This document shows, one piece after another, positions 1-8,426 of a stretch of 64,000 nucleotides of DNA. The DNA comes from Bacillota bacterium. GTDB taxonomy: Bacteria; Bacillota; Clostridia; Lachnospirales; Lachnospiraceae. A model generated the notes under the pieces. It made no database searches. It was not told the origin of the DNA and worked only from the letters and a program-made list of their open reading frames with translations. The stretch is taken from assembly GCA_023411555.1 (NCBI GenBank), contig JAEYOQ010000033.1:1-64000 (forward strand), written 5' to 3'. Made by a program: the position numbers and the translations under genes. The stretch's first letter is position 1, and each line of letters starts with the position of its first letter.

Positions 1-652
1 AAGATATAATCGTAATGACTAATATACCGATCAATATTCCGCCCTTTACACGCTTAATTACAAGTACTGCAGTAAGTGCAATTCCAAACAAAGCAAGTAA
101 TGCTCCCGGATTTGATAAATCTCCTAAGGTAAGCAAAGTATCCGGTGATGCCTGTATTATTTTAGCTTGTTGTAATCCTGTAAATGCAATAAAAAATCCA
201 ATTCCTGCACCAACGGAGTGCTTAATACAATCCGGCATGGCATCTACTATTTTTTGTTGAACCTTAAAAATACTCAAGAACATAAATATAGTGCCTGAAA
301 TAAAAACACAGGCCAAGGCATTCTGCCAGGATAATCCTAAGGTATTAACTACATAAAATGCAAAGTAAGCATTTAATCCCATGGCCGGTGCCAATGCAAA
401 GGGTAAATTCGCCCATACACCAATCCAAATACAGGCAATCGCTGATGCTAAAGCAGTAGCCCAAAATACTGCTTTTGTATCCATTCCAGCCGCAGATAAT
501 ATGGCAGGATTAACTGCAACTATGTATACACAAGTTAAAAATGTAGTTAGACCCGCTAAAATCTCTGTTTTTGCTGTACTTCCCCTTTCTTTTAGACGAA
601 ACATCCTCTCTAAAAAATTGTTGTTTGCTACCTTAACCTTACCTTCCTCCAT
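1..652 (-). CDS. NCS2-family purine permease (AzgA/PbuG type), 3' part missing
   Basis: This is the first 217 codons of a membrane transporter that continues past the left window edge. It was translated from the minus strand starting at the ATG at 652, which follows a strong AAGGAGG site. The N-terminal half shows alternating hydrophobic helices and, at residues 83-97, LPFALAPAMGLNAYF, the hallmark of the adenine/guanine/hypoxanthine branch of the NCS2 family. Proteins of this branch are proton-coupled nucleobase importers in the cytoplasmic membrane, usually about 430-480 residues long, so roughly half is present. The GntR regulator just upstream and the GGTATTACC motifs before both genes suggest co-regulation. 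The exact substrate (guanine/hypoxanthine or adenine) cannot be decided from this fragment. Confidence 0.9.
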   Translation of the reverse strand, partial: MEEGKVKVANNNFLERMFRLKERGSTAKTEILAGLTTFLTCVYIVAVNPAILSAAGMDTKAVFWATALASAIACIWIGVWANLPFALAPAMGLNAYFAFYVVNTLGLSWQNALACVFISGTIFMFLSIFKVQQKIVDAMPDCIKHSVGAGIGFFIAFTGLQQAKIIQASPDTLLTLGDLSNPGALLALFGIALTAVLVIKRVKGGILIGILVITIIS

Positions 653-676
653 AACAAATCCTCCTTAGTGTATTTT

Positions 677-693
677 GGTAATATGGTATTACC
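677..693. promoter_or_regulatory. Candidate GntR operator before the purine permease
   Basis: GGTAATATGGTATTACC is an inverted-repeat-like site 25 bp upstream of the permease start. Its right half, GGTATTACC, recurs before the GntR gene at 1530-1538. Adjacency to a GntR/UTRA regulator makes it a likely binding site; this is inference. Confidence 0.5.
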
Positions 694-713
694 TCTTAAA
701 ATGCTTTTTAAAA

Positions 714-752
714 ATAAGAGATTCTCAAAAACTACATTAAAGAATCTCTTAT
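714..752 (-). terminator. Rho-independent terminator after the GntR gene
   Basis: There is a perfect 12-bp stem (714-725 with 741-752) around a 15-nt loop, beginning a few bases after the GntR stop codon. On the minus strand it is followed by an ATTTTT tract. It separates the regulator from the permease, implying that the permease has its own promoter in the gap. Confidence 0.7.
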
Positions 753-756
753 AAAA

Positions 757-1509
757 TTAAAAAACATTTTTAATTCTCATCAAATTAAATCGAATAAAAT
801 TGGTATTATAAAATTCGGTATCTACAATAATCGGTTTGTTATCTTGGTCATAATTAATACCAGTAAACGCTAGTATAGAATCGCATTCCATTTGCTTTGC
901 ACATACACTGAAATCCGCCATTCTTTTCTTTGTCATACTTTCTATCTCTATCTTATCCCTGGATACAACACGCCTTCCCTTATTACGAATAATATCAAAG
1001 GTTGATTGCTTCAAACAATCTTGAAGGTGTATCTCGTCCTCTAATAATTCATAGGGAAACCGGTCGATACTTACAATTGCAGGATGGTTATCTGCAAAGT
1101 ATATTTTCTCAAGAATATAGATTGGTGCTGATTTTTTAATCTGCAGGGTTTCTGCTATTTTTTCATTCGCAGGAACTGTTTCAAATCGAACGATCTCAAA
1201 TCGAGAAGCAAATCCACTCTCTTCAATTAATTTACTAAATTCTGATCCCGGTGAGAGATTTGCTTTAATCTGCAACGCTTCCGGATTGATAAAGGTTCCT
1301 TTCCCATGAATTCTGAATACAACACCCTCTTGTTCAAGATCATCAAGTGCACGTCGAATGGTTACTCTGCTTACAGCTAGATTCTCTGCAATCGTATTTT
1401 CCGATGGAAGTTTACATTCCTTCTTAGCATCAATACTTTTAATATAGCTATATAAGTATTTTTTCACGTTATCACTTAAATTTGTTTTACTCATAGGTAA
1501 TAATTCCAT
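757..1509 (-). CDS. GntR-family transcriptional regulator with UTRA ligand domain
   Basis: This is a 250-residue cytoplasmic DNA-binding regulator. Residues about 10-75 form the GntR winged helix, with recognition segment VSRVTIRRALDDLEQEG at about 48-64 followed by the wing motif HGKGTFI. The rest fits the UTRA (HutC/FarR-type) effector-binding domain, which senses a small metabolite and releases DNA. The start at 1509 is supported by AAGGAGAG six bases upstream; a second Met at codon 6 lacks a better site. It sits directly upstream of the NCS2 permease in the same orientation, and both upstream regions contain GGTATTACC, so autoregulation and control of purine uptake are likely. The effector is unknown. 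Confidence 0.9.
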   Translation of the reverse strand: MELLPMSKTNLSDNVKKYLYSYIKSIDAKKECKLPSENTIAENLAVSRVTIRRALDDLEQEGVVFRIHGKGTFINPEALQIKANLSPGSEFSKLIEESGFASRFEIVRFETVPANEKIAETLQIKKSAPIYILEKIYFADNHPAIVSIDRFPYELLEDEIHLQDCLKQSTFDIIRNKGRRVVSRDKIEIESMTKKRMADFSVCAKQMECDSILAFTGINYDQDNKPIIVDTEFYNTNFIRFNLMRIKNVF

Positions 1510-1529
1510 TGATTCTCTCCTTGTAAAAA

Positions 1530-1546
1530 GGTATTACCTTTATACC
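1530..1546. promoter_or_regulatory. Candidate GntR autoregulatory operator
   Basis: GGTATTACCTTTATACC lies 21 bp upstream of the GntR start and has GGTAT/ATACC arms. It shares the nine bases GGTATTACC with the site in front of the permease at 677-693. The role is inferred from position and sharing. Confidence 0.5.
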
Positions 1547-1700
1547 ATATTATCATTTTACACTTCTATTTGCAACATAAAAATTCATTTATTTGTGCAA
1601 TTAATACTATCTTGTTTTACATTTCTTTTATTATCAAGTACTTTTTCACAATGATATCATAACGATAAGCATTTATCCTGTCTGTTCGCTATGCACAGTG

Positions 1701-3530
1701 CTACTTTTCTGACTTTGCAGCTTCAATCTGCTCTGCCAGATCATTTAAGTATACCCAGCGTTCCATCCTCTCCTCCAGCTTTTTCTCCAACTCGTCCTTC
1801 TGTTTCATTAATTCATCCAGCTTAGAATAGTTCGTGGCTGCTTCTGCGATTGCTATATCTGTCTCTGCTATTCGCTCCTCTAGCTTCGCAATCTGGTCGT
1901 CGATGGTATCATAATCCTTTTGCTCTTGATAAGTAAATTTAGGCTTGTTACTCTTTTGCTTCCAGGTAGCGATACTTGCCGCCTTCTGTTCCTCCGCAGT
2001 ACTACCTGTTGGATTATTAGCACCAGAACTACCACCAGAAAATCCTCGCTTCTCTCTCGCTTCCTTATAGTCTGTAAAATTACCTTCATACTGCTTAATC
2101 GTCCCCTCCTCGAAGGAGAAGATACGCGTAGCGATGCGATCAAGAAAATATCGATCATGGGATACCGTAACCACGATACCTGGATAGGTTTCCAAGTAAT
2201 CCTCCAGAATGGTAAGAGTCTGGATATCCAGATCGTTGGTAGGCTCATCCAGTACCAGGACATTGGGTGCTTCCATCAAAACCTTTAGCAGGTATAACCT
2301 TCTCTTCTCTCCACCAGATAGCTTGGCAATCTGGGTATACTGCATGGAGCCGGTAAATAAAAAGCGTTCACACATCTGAGAAGCTGTTGCCGTCCCCTCT
2401 GAGGTCTGAATGTACTCTGCTGTATCCCGAATATAATCGATTACTTTTAAACTTTCATCCATATATTCATTCTCCTGAGAGAAATATCCCAGCTTGATGG
2501 TGGTACCCATATCTACAATTCCCGTATCCGGAGAAAGGACGCCTGTCAGTATATTGAGCAGTGTTGATTTTCCACAGCCATTGGGTCCAACGATGCCGAT
2601 TCGGTCCCCCGGTAGCAGAATGTAGGTAAAATCATGAATCATCTTCCGATCACCGTATGATTTACTTACCGCATTCAGCTCTATTGTTTTCTTACCAAGC
2701 CTTGCAGATAGGGCATTGATCTCCACTTTTCCATCCACCTCGATGACCTTTCGATCCCTTAGGTCCTCAAAGCGCTGAATATGAGCCTTCTGCTTGGTGG
2801 ATCTGGCTCTGGCACCTCTCTGCATCCACTCCAGCTCTATCCGGAACAAGCTCTTAGCCTTACGTTCGGTAGCCAGCAGCATCTCCTCACGCTCAGCCTT
2901 AAGCTCCAAAAACTTCGAATAGTTTGCTTGATAGGAGTAGATATTTCCTTTATCCAGCTCCATAATCTTATTGGTAACCTTATCAAGAAAATATCGGTCA
3001 TGGGTAACCATAATAAAGGCTCCCTTATACTTAATCAGATATTCCTCCAGCCACTCTGCCATCTCGTGGTCCAAATGGTTAGTCGGCTCGTCCAAGACTA
3101 ATATCTCTGCAGGCGTAAGTAATGTACGAACCAAAGCTACCCGCTTCTTCTGTCCTCCTGATAATACCTCCGGAGAAATAGATGAATCAGCAATACCAAG
3201 CTTTAATAGCATAGCATTCGCTTCCCCCTCTAGGTTGCGATATTCCTCTTCCGCTTTCTGGTTCAGCACCACGTTCTGTAAGATGGATAGCTTGTTATCA
3301 AACTGAGGTGTCTGAGAAAGATATCCAATGCGAACCTTTTTTCCTTTGGTTACTGTTCCGCTATCCGGCTCCTCTATACCTGCAATTATTTTAAGAAGGG
3401 TGGATTTCCCGGTACCATTAATTCCTATCACACCGATCTTCTCACCCTCATTGATGCCTAATGTCACATGATCAAACAGCACTCGTTCTGTGTAACTCTT
3501 GGTCATATTCTCTATAGTTAATAAATTCAT
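1701..3530 (-). CDS. ABC-F family ATPase (Uup-like, with C-terminal coiled coil)
   Basis: This 609-residue soluble protein has two ABC ATPase domains and no membrane segments, typical of the ABC-F family that acts on ribosomes. Walker A motifs are GINGTGKST at 36-44 and GPNGCGKST in the second half; the ABC signatures are LSGGQKKR and LSGGEKRR, and each is followed by LVLDEPTN. The domains are joined by a charged helical linker (P-site tRNA interaction motif region). A lysine/glutamate-rich coiled coil of about 80 residues at the C-terminus resembles the Uup C-terminal DNA-binding domain. It stands alone between a regulator and a sigma-factor operon. A housekeeping role in translation or DNA-structure processing is more likely than antibiotic resistance, but the subfamily is inferred from architecture only. 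Confidence 0.92.
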   Translation of the reverse strand: MNLLTIENMTKSYTERVLFDHVTLGINEGEKIGVIGINGTGKSTLLKIIAGIEEPDSGTVTKGKKVRIGYLSQTPQFDNKLSILQNVVLNQKAEEEYRNLEGEANAMLLKLGIADSSISPEVLSGGQKKRVALVRTLLTPAEILVLDEPTNHLDHEMAEWLEEYLIKYKGAFIMVTHDRYFLDKVTNKIMELDKGNIYSYQANYSKFLELKAEREEMLLATERKAKSLFRIELEWMQRGARARSTKQKAHIQRFEDLRDRKVIEVDGKVEINALSARLGKKTIELNAVSKSYGDRKMIHDFTYILLPGDRIGIVGPNGCGKSTLLNILTGVLSPDTGIVDMGTTIKLGYFSQENEYMDESLKVIDYIRDTAEYIQTSEGTATASQMCERFLFTGSMQYTQIAKLSGGEKRRLYLLKVLMEAPNVLVLDEPTNDLDIQTLTILEDYLETYPGIVVTVSHDRYFLDRIATRIFSFEEGTIKQYEGNFTDYKEAREKRGFSGGSSGANNPTGSTAEEQKAASIATWKQKSNKPKFTYQEQKDYDTIDDQIAKLEERIAETDIAIAEAATNYSKLDELMKQKDELEKKLEERMERWVYLNDLAEQIEAAKSEK

Positions 3531-4045
3531 GTTATTACAGCCTTTCTATCAACACCCGCTTAGCTTCTCTTTACGCTTAGCTGACAGGTATATTATATGC
3601 TTTTTTATCGTATCACAGGACTTATAAAAAGTCCAGTTTACTCTTAACTCCATTCAGAGACTAATTCATTTATCTACAAGAAGGGACCTTTCGGAGGATA
3701 ATGACAATTACGTTGATTTTAAGCAATTGTTTACTGTATAATATTACCATGTGCCTAGTAACAAATGTTGACATTGAATTGATATTATTAATGAAAAAGG
3801 AATCTTATGGAGGTATGATATTTCATTGTAAAACTGGTAAGTAAATGATACCAGAGAAGAAACCAAATCACAATATATCTTATGTATTGTAAATGATAAC
3901 TTTTGCTACTTGCTACATCATCCTCCTCCACTATATATTTTAGCTGAAAATATTAGCAGTTACAAAAAAGCTGCCGAACCGCTTTACTAGTCCGGCAACT
4001 TTGATATTACCTATAGCCCAATATATGGATATTCTCTGATCATCC
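3531..4045. other. Intergenic region without a convincing gene
   Basis: This 515-bp AT-rich gap holds the terminator at 3964-4002 on its right side. A plus-strand promoter-like pair, TTGATT at 3713 and TATAAT at 3737 (18-bp spacer), is visible, and a 47-codon reading frame with an SD-like GGAGG starts at 3701. That frame overlaps the promoter-like pair and has no recognisable features, so I do not call it as a gene. Confidence 0.5.
3964..4002 (-). terminator. Rho-independent terminator of the sigma/anti-sigma operon
   Basis: On the minus strand AAGTTGCCG pairs with CGGCAGCTT (one G-U pair), followed directly by TTTTTT. It lies 44 bp past the anti-sigma stop codon. Confidence 0.85.
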
Positions 4046-5080
4046 TCAGGTCCCAACACTCTCCATAATCTTAATTAATTCCTCTTTATCTATTGCCGTA
4101 CCTTCTATAAAGTACACTGCCTTATTCAATATCTCCATGCCATGATCCGATGTCTCCAAAGCAGTCAGGATACTCTGTTCCCGATCATACTGATAGGCTT
4201 CAATACGTTCCCCTATTCCAAGAAGAAACAACGAGTAAGCCTTAACTTCCCTACCCATCTTAGTAAAAGCTCCGGAGTAATAGGTCTGACTAGGATTCGC
4301 TTTTTCCTCATCGCAGATAATCAGCCCCTCTTCGAATCCTTCTAAATCAACCTTCTCCGAAGTTGCACTCGGTGGTGCACCAAAACCAGTCGTTCCGTCT
4401 GCTGAAGAGTAGCTTACATCAAAGCTGATTTGCTCCCCCTCGGAGTTTTTATAAATTAGGACCAAATTCGAGATATTACTCCAGAACTGTTCCGGTAGCT
4501 GAAATTCCTGTATGATCGTATCCTTCTCTCTTTCCGAATAAGTAGATTCCGTATTCAGCATATCCTTGCTTATATAGAAGTTAACAACTCCCTCTGTTAG
4601 CATATATCCCTCTGGAATATAGGCAGGCAATAAGATATCCGTATTGCTGTTCTTAGCTAGTTCCCGTAGCTTTGACATATCATTGGTTCGAAATTCCTTT
4701 AAGGTTCCCTCTTGACCGTTACCCACGCTTCTAATTAGGACACTGCCTGGTGATATTAATTGCCTTTCCTTTATATAGTCATCCACTATATTAATACTTG
4801 TTGAGACAGAAGCCTCTGTCTCTTTCACCTGTGAGATGTCACTATCCTCCACCTCTGTTCCATCCAGATAAAATACTTTCCATATCCTATCTTTTGCGTA
4901 TCCAATTACAGGAAGCATGGATAGGCATAATATGCTGACCAATACTATCCTTCTTAGCATACTCCCAGAACGCAAATTATTCGGTTTTTCGCTTTCTATA
5001 GGATTTGCAATATTATATTCAGGAGTGGTAATTGTTTCAAAGGCAGCTTTTATTTCTAATTCCTCATAATCCAACTTCAT
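4046..5080 (-). CDS. Membrane-anchored anti-sigma-like protein
   Basis: This 344-residue protein is encoded immediately after an ECF sigma factor with a 4-bp start/stop overlap, the usual arrangement for a cognate anti-sigma factor. About 43 polar residues precede one transmembrane helix (44-61), followed by a large extracytoplasmic region. Residues about 140-320 resemble the DUF4367-type sensor domain found in clostridial anti-sigma factors; this is recognition by pattern, not search. The short N-terminus would bind the sigma factor on the inside while the outer domain senses an envelope signal. It lacks the zinc-binding HxxxCxxC motif of ZAS anti-sigma factors. Start at 5080 follows GGAGGGAG. 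A strong terminator follows. Confidence 0.8.
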   Translation of the reverse strand: MKLDYEELEIKAAFETITTPEYNIANPIESEKPNNLRSGSMLRRIVLVSILCLSMLPVIGYAKDRIWKVFYLDGTEVEDSDISQVKETEASVSTSINIVDDYIKERQLISPGSVLIRSVGNGQEGTLKEFRTNDMSKLRELAKNSNTDILLPAYIPEGYMLTEGVVNFYISKDMLNTESTYSEREKDTIIQEFQLPEQFWSNISNLVLIYKNSEGEQISFDVSYSSADGTTGFGAPPSATSEKVDLEGFEEGLIICDEEKANPSQTYYSGAFTKMGREVKAYSLFLLGIGERIEAYQYDREQSILTALETSDHGMEILNKAVYFIEGTAIDKEELIKIMESVGT

Positions 5081-5628
5081 TTTGCTCCCTCCAATCTGGC
5101 ATAATAGGAATTTTCATTCTTTAGGATCGCTGTGAATTTCTTTTTTGTCCGTTCATATCTCTTTCGTATTGTGGCTTCGGAAGCTTTATGGATCCGGGCT
5201 AACTCCCCATAAGAACGTCCCTCCATGATGCGTCCGTAAAGCAAAGCTCTCTCCTTTATAGATAGCTTTAGTAGGGCTTCCTTAATATCCTGATTAGTCT
5301 CATATGCTACCTGATCTTCTCTTTCTTCCGCAAGTGAAGCAAGTGCAGGGAAGCGCTTTTTCCTTCGAAGTAGATCAACACAAGTCCGATAGGCAATCCG
5401 ATAAAGCCAGGAGCTTAGAGATGTACCGGCTTGAAACCTCTTCCGTTTTTGATAGGCCTTCATAAAGGTAATCTGAACCGCATCCTGAGCTTCATAATAA
5501 TCGCATAAAATATTATGGCAGTACCTGAGAAGCCGATGACCATACAAGTTGATAGCCAGTTCAAGCTCTTCTGGTCCACCACTCGAAAAGCTATGATTTA
5601 ATCGTTCTTCCATATCTTCGTCCATCAT
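5077..5628 (-). CDS. ECF-type RNA polymerase sigma factor
   Basis: At 183 residues this has the size of an extracytoplasmic-function sigma factor. Region 2 spans about residues 25-95 with the core-binding/-10 recognition stretch (DYYEAQDAVQITFMKAY, then WLYRIAYRTCVDLLRR). Region 4 at about 120-175 contains a helix-turn-helix (GRSYGELARIHKASEATIRKRY). It is the first gene of a two-gene operon with its putative anti-sigma partner. Two Met codons at 5628 and 5625 follow AAGGAGGA; the second has better spacing. Genes of this class usually activate their own promoter, but I could not identify a duplicated promoter motif elsewhere in the window, so its regulon is unknown. Confidence 0.93.
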   Translation of the reverse strand: MMDEDMEERLNHSFSSGGPEELELAINLYGHRLLRYCHNILCDYYEAQDAVQITFMKAYQKRKRFQAGTSLSSWLYRIAYRTCVDLLRRKKRFPALASLAEEREDQVAYETNQDIKEALLKLSIKERALLYGRIMEGRSYGELARIHKASEATIRKRYERTKKKFTAILKNENSYYARLEGAK

Positions 5629-5744
5629 CTTCCTCCTTATTTAATATATGTCGACATAGATCAGAATTAATTCTACTCTTATAACGTGCATTATTAATGT
5701 AATGTGACAAGAATGTAGGAAACATTCAATAAAGTTAGCGTCAC

Positions 5745-5853
5745 AAACTTTTTATGTATCATGTATTCAACAAGTGAGCGATGCAAAACTTTTTTGAATC
5801 ATGTATTCAAAAAAGTTAACTTCGCTTCGCAAACTTTTTGAATCATGTATTAA
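5745..5853. repeat. Three imperfect copies of a ~26-bp AT-rich repeat
   Basis: Copies at 5745-5770, 5785-5810 and 5831-5853 share AAACTTTTT...ATCATGTATT. Each is preceded by a short GC-containing block (GCGTCAC, GCGATGC, GCTTCGC), giving a period of about 40-46 bp. Spacing and sequence are too irregular for a CRISPR. The function is unknown. Confidence 0.7.
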
Positions 5854-5891
5854 TGAAAGGCAGCCTTGCAGGCTTATATTAATATTAAGTA

Positions 5892-5929
5892 AAGGCATGA
5901 AAGTCTATTTTCATAGTCCTTCATGCCTT
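5892..5929 (-). terminator. Hairpin terminator downstream of purA
   Basis: A perfect 10-bp stem (5892-5901 with 5920-5929) extends inward with one mismatch to about 17 bp and is capped by a GAAA-type loop on the minus strand. It lies 34 bp beyond the purA stop. The following T-run is weak (TTTACTTA). Confidence 0.65.
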
Positions 5930-5962
5930 ATCAATAGCTAGGTCATTAAAAGTATCTTGTTA

Positions 5963-7237
5963 TTATCTGCTAATAATTTCGTTTCTTCCAGGTCCATTGG
6001 AAATCAGCTTCACCGGTACCTCAAGCTCTTTCTCGATAAATTCAATATATTTTCTGCAGTTTTCAGGTAGGTCTTCATATTTTGTGATTCCCCTGATATC
6101 CTGCTTCCAGCCTGGTAGATATTCGTATACTGGTTTTGCCTTTGCCAGTTTTACCGTAGTCGGGAAGTCCTTTGTTACCACACCGTCAATCTCATAGCCT
6201 ACACATACAGGCAGGGTGTCTAAGTAACCAAGTACATCGAGTACGGTAAGAGCAACTTCAGTTGCTCCCTGCATTCTACAGCCATAGCGGGACGCTACTG
6301 CATCAAACCAGCCCATACGTCTCGGTCTTCCGGTGGTAGCACCGTATTCACCGCCATCACCGCCGCGTCTTCTTAGCTCATCTGCTTCCTCACCGAATAT
6401 CTCACTGACAAATTCGCCTGCTCCTACCGCTGAGGAATATGCCTTTACTACCGTAATAATACCCTTGATCTCGTAGGGAGGGATTCCTGCTCCGATTGCT
6501 CCGTAGGCAGCTAAGGTGGAGGAGGAGGTAACCATCGGATAGATACCAAAATCAGGATCCTTCAAAGCACCAAGCTGACCTTCTAGTAATATATTCTTGC
6601 CCGCCTTAATTGCATCATGCAAATATGCAGAAACATCACATACATACGGTTCAACCATCGTTCTGTACTCCAACAAGGTCTGAAGTAATTCAGCCGGATT
6701 AATGGTTGGCTTATGATACATATGTTCAAGAAGAATATTCTTCATCTCACAGACTCTATCTACTTTTTCCTTCAGTGCCTCTTCATCAAAAAGCTCGGAC
6801 ACCTGGAAACCAATCTTTGCATATTTATCAGAATAAAAGGGTGCAATACCACTCTTGGTCGAGCCAAAGGATTTACCACCCAGTCTTTCTTCCTCATACT
6901 GATCAAACAGAATATGATATGGCATCATAATCTGAGCGCGATCGGATACTAATATCTTCGGTGCCGGTACTCCTCTGTCTACCAAAGACTGAATTTCCTT
7001 AAACAAATAAGGAATGTTTAAAGCCACGCCATTTCCGATTACACTTGTTGTGTGTTTATAAAACACTCCGGATGGAAGTAAATGAAGAGCAAATTTACCG
7101 TATTCATTAATTATCGTATGGCCGGCATTGCTGCCTCCCTGATATCGTACGATGATATCTGCTTCATGTGCAAGCATATCAGTAATTTTTCCTTTTCCCT
7201 CATCGCCCCAATTGGCACCTACAATTGCTTTAACCAT
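5963..7237 (-). CDS. purA: Adenylosuccinate synthetase
   Basis: PurA catalyses the GTP-dependent joining of aspartate to IMP, the first committed step from IMP to AMP, in the cytoplasm. The 424-residue protein has the usual length. It opens with the GTP-binding loop GDEGKGK at 11-17, with the catalytic Asp12, and GGSNAGHT with the catalytic His40. TTGRPRRMGW in the second half is the IMP/aspartate-binding signature. I chose the ATG at 7237 because AAGGAGG lies eight bases upstream and the family begins with this sequence; the reading frame remains open 24 codons further without conserved residues. It is monocistronic, with its own hairpin terminator. purB, which performs the next step, is 9 kb away on the same strand. 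Confidence 0.98.
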   Translation of the reverse strand: MVKAIVGANWGDEGKGKITDMLAHEADIIVRYQGGSNAGHTIINEYGKFALHLLPSGVFYKHTTSVIGNGVALNIPYLFKEIQSLVDRGVPAPKILVSDRAQIMMPYHILFDQYEEERLGGKSFGSTKSGIAPFYSDKYAKIGFQVSELFDEEALKEKVDRVCEMKNILLEHMYHKPTINPAELLQTLLEYRTMVEPYVCDVSAYLHDAIKAGKNILLEGQLGALKDPDFGIYPMVTSSSTLAAYGAIGAGIPPYEIKGIITVVKAYSSAVGAGEFVSEIFGEEADELRRRGGDGGEYGATTGRPRRMGWFDAVASRYGCRMQGATEVALTVLDVLGYLDTLPVCVGYEIDGVVTKDFPTTVKLAKAKPVYEYLPGWKQDIRGITKYEDLPENCRKYIEFIEKELEVPVKLISNGPGRNEIISR

Positions 7238-7483
7238 TATAAAATCCTCCTTGGTTTTTATGACAACTCTTTTTTCTTCCCGGTTATCACAGTAAAATAT
7301 TATACCCAATTACTTGTTAAGTATAAACCTAACCTATTCATAAGTAAAATCAATATTAATTATGCTGTGCATAAGAATAGATTATGGGTTTAATATAATT
7401 CATTTCATTTTTACTTTCATTTCATACTTTCATTTCATAAAAGGTATGATATAATTGTAAAATATTGTTGTAGGAGGATGGCT

Positions 7484-7867
7484 ATGAAGATTAATCATGT
7501 TGCCTTATATACCAATCAACTAGAACAGCTGAAACTGTTTTATGAAACTTATTTTGAGGCAGTCTCCAATGATGGTTATCATAATAAGAACACGGGACTT
7601 CGCACCTTCTTCTTATCCTTTGCGGACGGTGCCCGACTCGAGCTGATGACCAGACCGAATCTATCGCAGTTACAGTCCACCCCCTACCAGGCCGGGTACA
7701 TCCATCTTGCCTTCAGTACCGGAAGCAAGACAGCAGTGGATACCCTTACTGCTCGCCTAAAGCAAGATGGCTATACTGTATTAAGCAAACCCCGGACTAC
7801 AGGAGATGGTTATTATGAAAGCTGCGTGCTTGATCCGGACGGAAATCAGATTGAAATTGTTGAATAG
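7484..7867 (+). CDS. VOC-family (glyoxalase/bleomycin-resistance fold) protein
   Basis: This 127-residue single-domain protein has the paired beta-alpha-beta-beta-beta pattern of the vicinal oxygen chelate superfamily. MKINHVALYTNQLEQLKLFYE at the N-terminus is the first module and DPDGNQIEIVE at the C-terminus carries the terminal metal-ligand Glu typical of the fold. Start 7484 is preferred over an in-frame ATG at 7478 because AGGAGG abuts the latter directly and leaves proper spacing for the former. A -10 like TATAAT occurs at 7450. It converges on dut with only 18 bp between the stop codons. Members include glyoxalases, dioxygenases and antibiotic-binding proteins; the substrate cannot be assigned. 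Confidence 0.9.
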   Translation: MKINHVALYTNQLEQLKLFYETYFEAVSNDGYHNKNTGLRTFFLSFADGARLELMTRPNLSQLQSTPYQAGYIHLAFSTGSKTAVDTLTARLKQDGYTVLSKPRTTGDGYYESCVLDPDGNQIEIVE

Positions 7868-7885
7868 TATTTTATATTAACTATT

Positions 7886-8320
7886 TTACTTCTTTCCCGT
7901 ACTCCCGAAGCCACCACGATCTGTATTGCCTAGTTCAGTAACCTCGTCGAACTCAATTCGTGGTTGATGCTCTACAATACGGAATTGGCAGATTCTATCA
8001 TTAAATTCAATAACCGTATCTCTCATGGCTAATGCAGGAAAGAACCATTGATCATTATCTCCGGAATAGGTCTCATCGACAATACCCATGGAATTGGTCT
8101 GGATTATACCAAAATTCTTAAAGGTGCTGCTTCTCGGTACAATATGAGCCTCATAGCCCATCGGCAGCTCCATGGCAATGCCTAGGGGGATGAGCTTGTA
8201 CTCTCCCGCTTTAAGCTCTACCCTCTCGGCAGCCCGCAAATCAATCCAATCGGATTTGTTTTCAATATATTGCAGCTTTTCAATCTGGTCGTTAAAATAC
8301 TTAATCTTAATATTCGGCAT
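7886..8320 (-). CDS. dut: dUTP diphosphatase (dUTPase)
   Basis: This enzyme hydrolyses dUTP to dUMP and pyrophosphate, keeping uracil out of DNA and feeding thymidylate synthesis. All five motifs of the trimeric dUTPase family are visible in the 144-residue protein: motif 1 around DLRAAE, motif 2 PRSST, motif 3 GIVDETYSGDNDQW, motif 4 RICQFRIV, and the C-terminal motif 5 RGGFGSTGK that closes over the nucleotide. The Asp in GIVDE is the expected catalytic water-activating residue. Start at 8320 follows AAAGGAGA. It is a single-gene unit, convergent with the VOC gene. The somewhat extended motif 3 (SGDNDQW) is the clostridial variant of the fold in my reading. Confidence 0.95.
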   Translation of the reverse strand: MPNIKIKYFNDQIEKLQYIENKSDWIDLRAAERVELKAGEYKLIPLGIAMELPMGYEAHIVPRSSTFKNFGIIQTNSMGIVDETYSGDNDQWFFPALAMRDTVIEFNDRICQFRIVEHQPRIEFDEVTELGNTDRGGFGSTGKK

Positions 8321-8426
8321 ATAATCTCCTTTGTCTTTTCATAAACTTTTCTTATTATATGTATTTTTCATTATAATATTGTATTTTACCTCATCCTAAC
8401 CATTATCTCTCAACCAACCTACCCAC

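Larger units (their letters stand above)
5629..5962. other. Intergenic region with imperfect repeats and purA terminator
   Basis: The 334-bp gap contains the three-fold repeat at 5745-5853 and the purA terminator at 5892-5929. The promoter of the sigma-factor operon should lie in the first 100 bp, but no textbook -35/-10 pair stands out. Confidence 0.6.

Noticed and set aside
653..756. Purine riboswitch before the NCS2 permease
   Set aside because: The short gap is occupied by a terminator hairpin and a GntR-like operator; the conserved purine-aptamer loops are not there.
1701..3530. Antibiotic-resistance ABC-F (Vga/Lsa/Msr type)
   Set aside because: The long C-terminal coiled coil and conserved linker resemble Uup housekeeping proteins rather than resistance ABC-F proteins.
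3701..3844. A 47-codon plus-strand reading frame with GGAGG in front of its ATG
   Set aside because: It overlaps a TTGATT/TATAAT promoter-like pair, has low-complexity AT-rich codons and no recognisable domain, so coding is not supported.
5745..5853. Possible CRISPR array
   Set aside because: Only three copies, with imperfect repeats and irregular spacing; no cas genes in the window.
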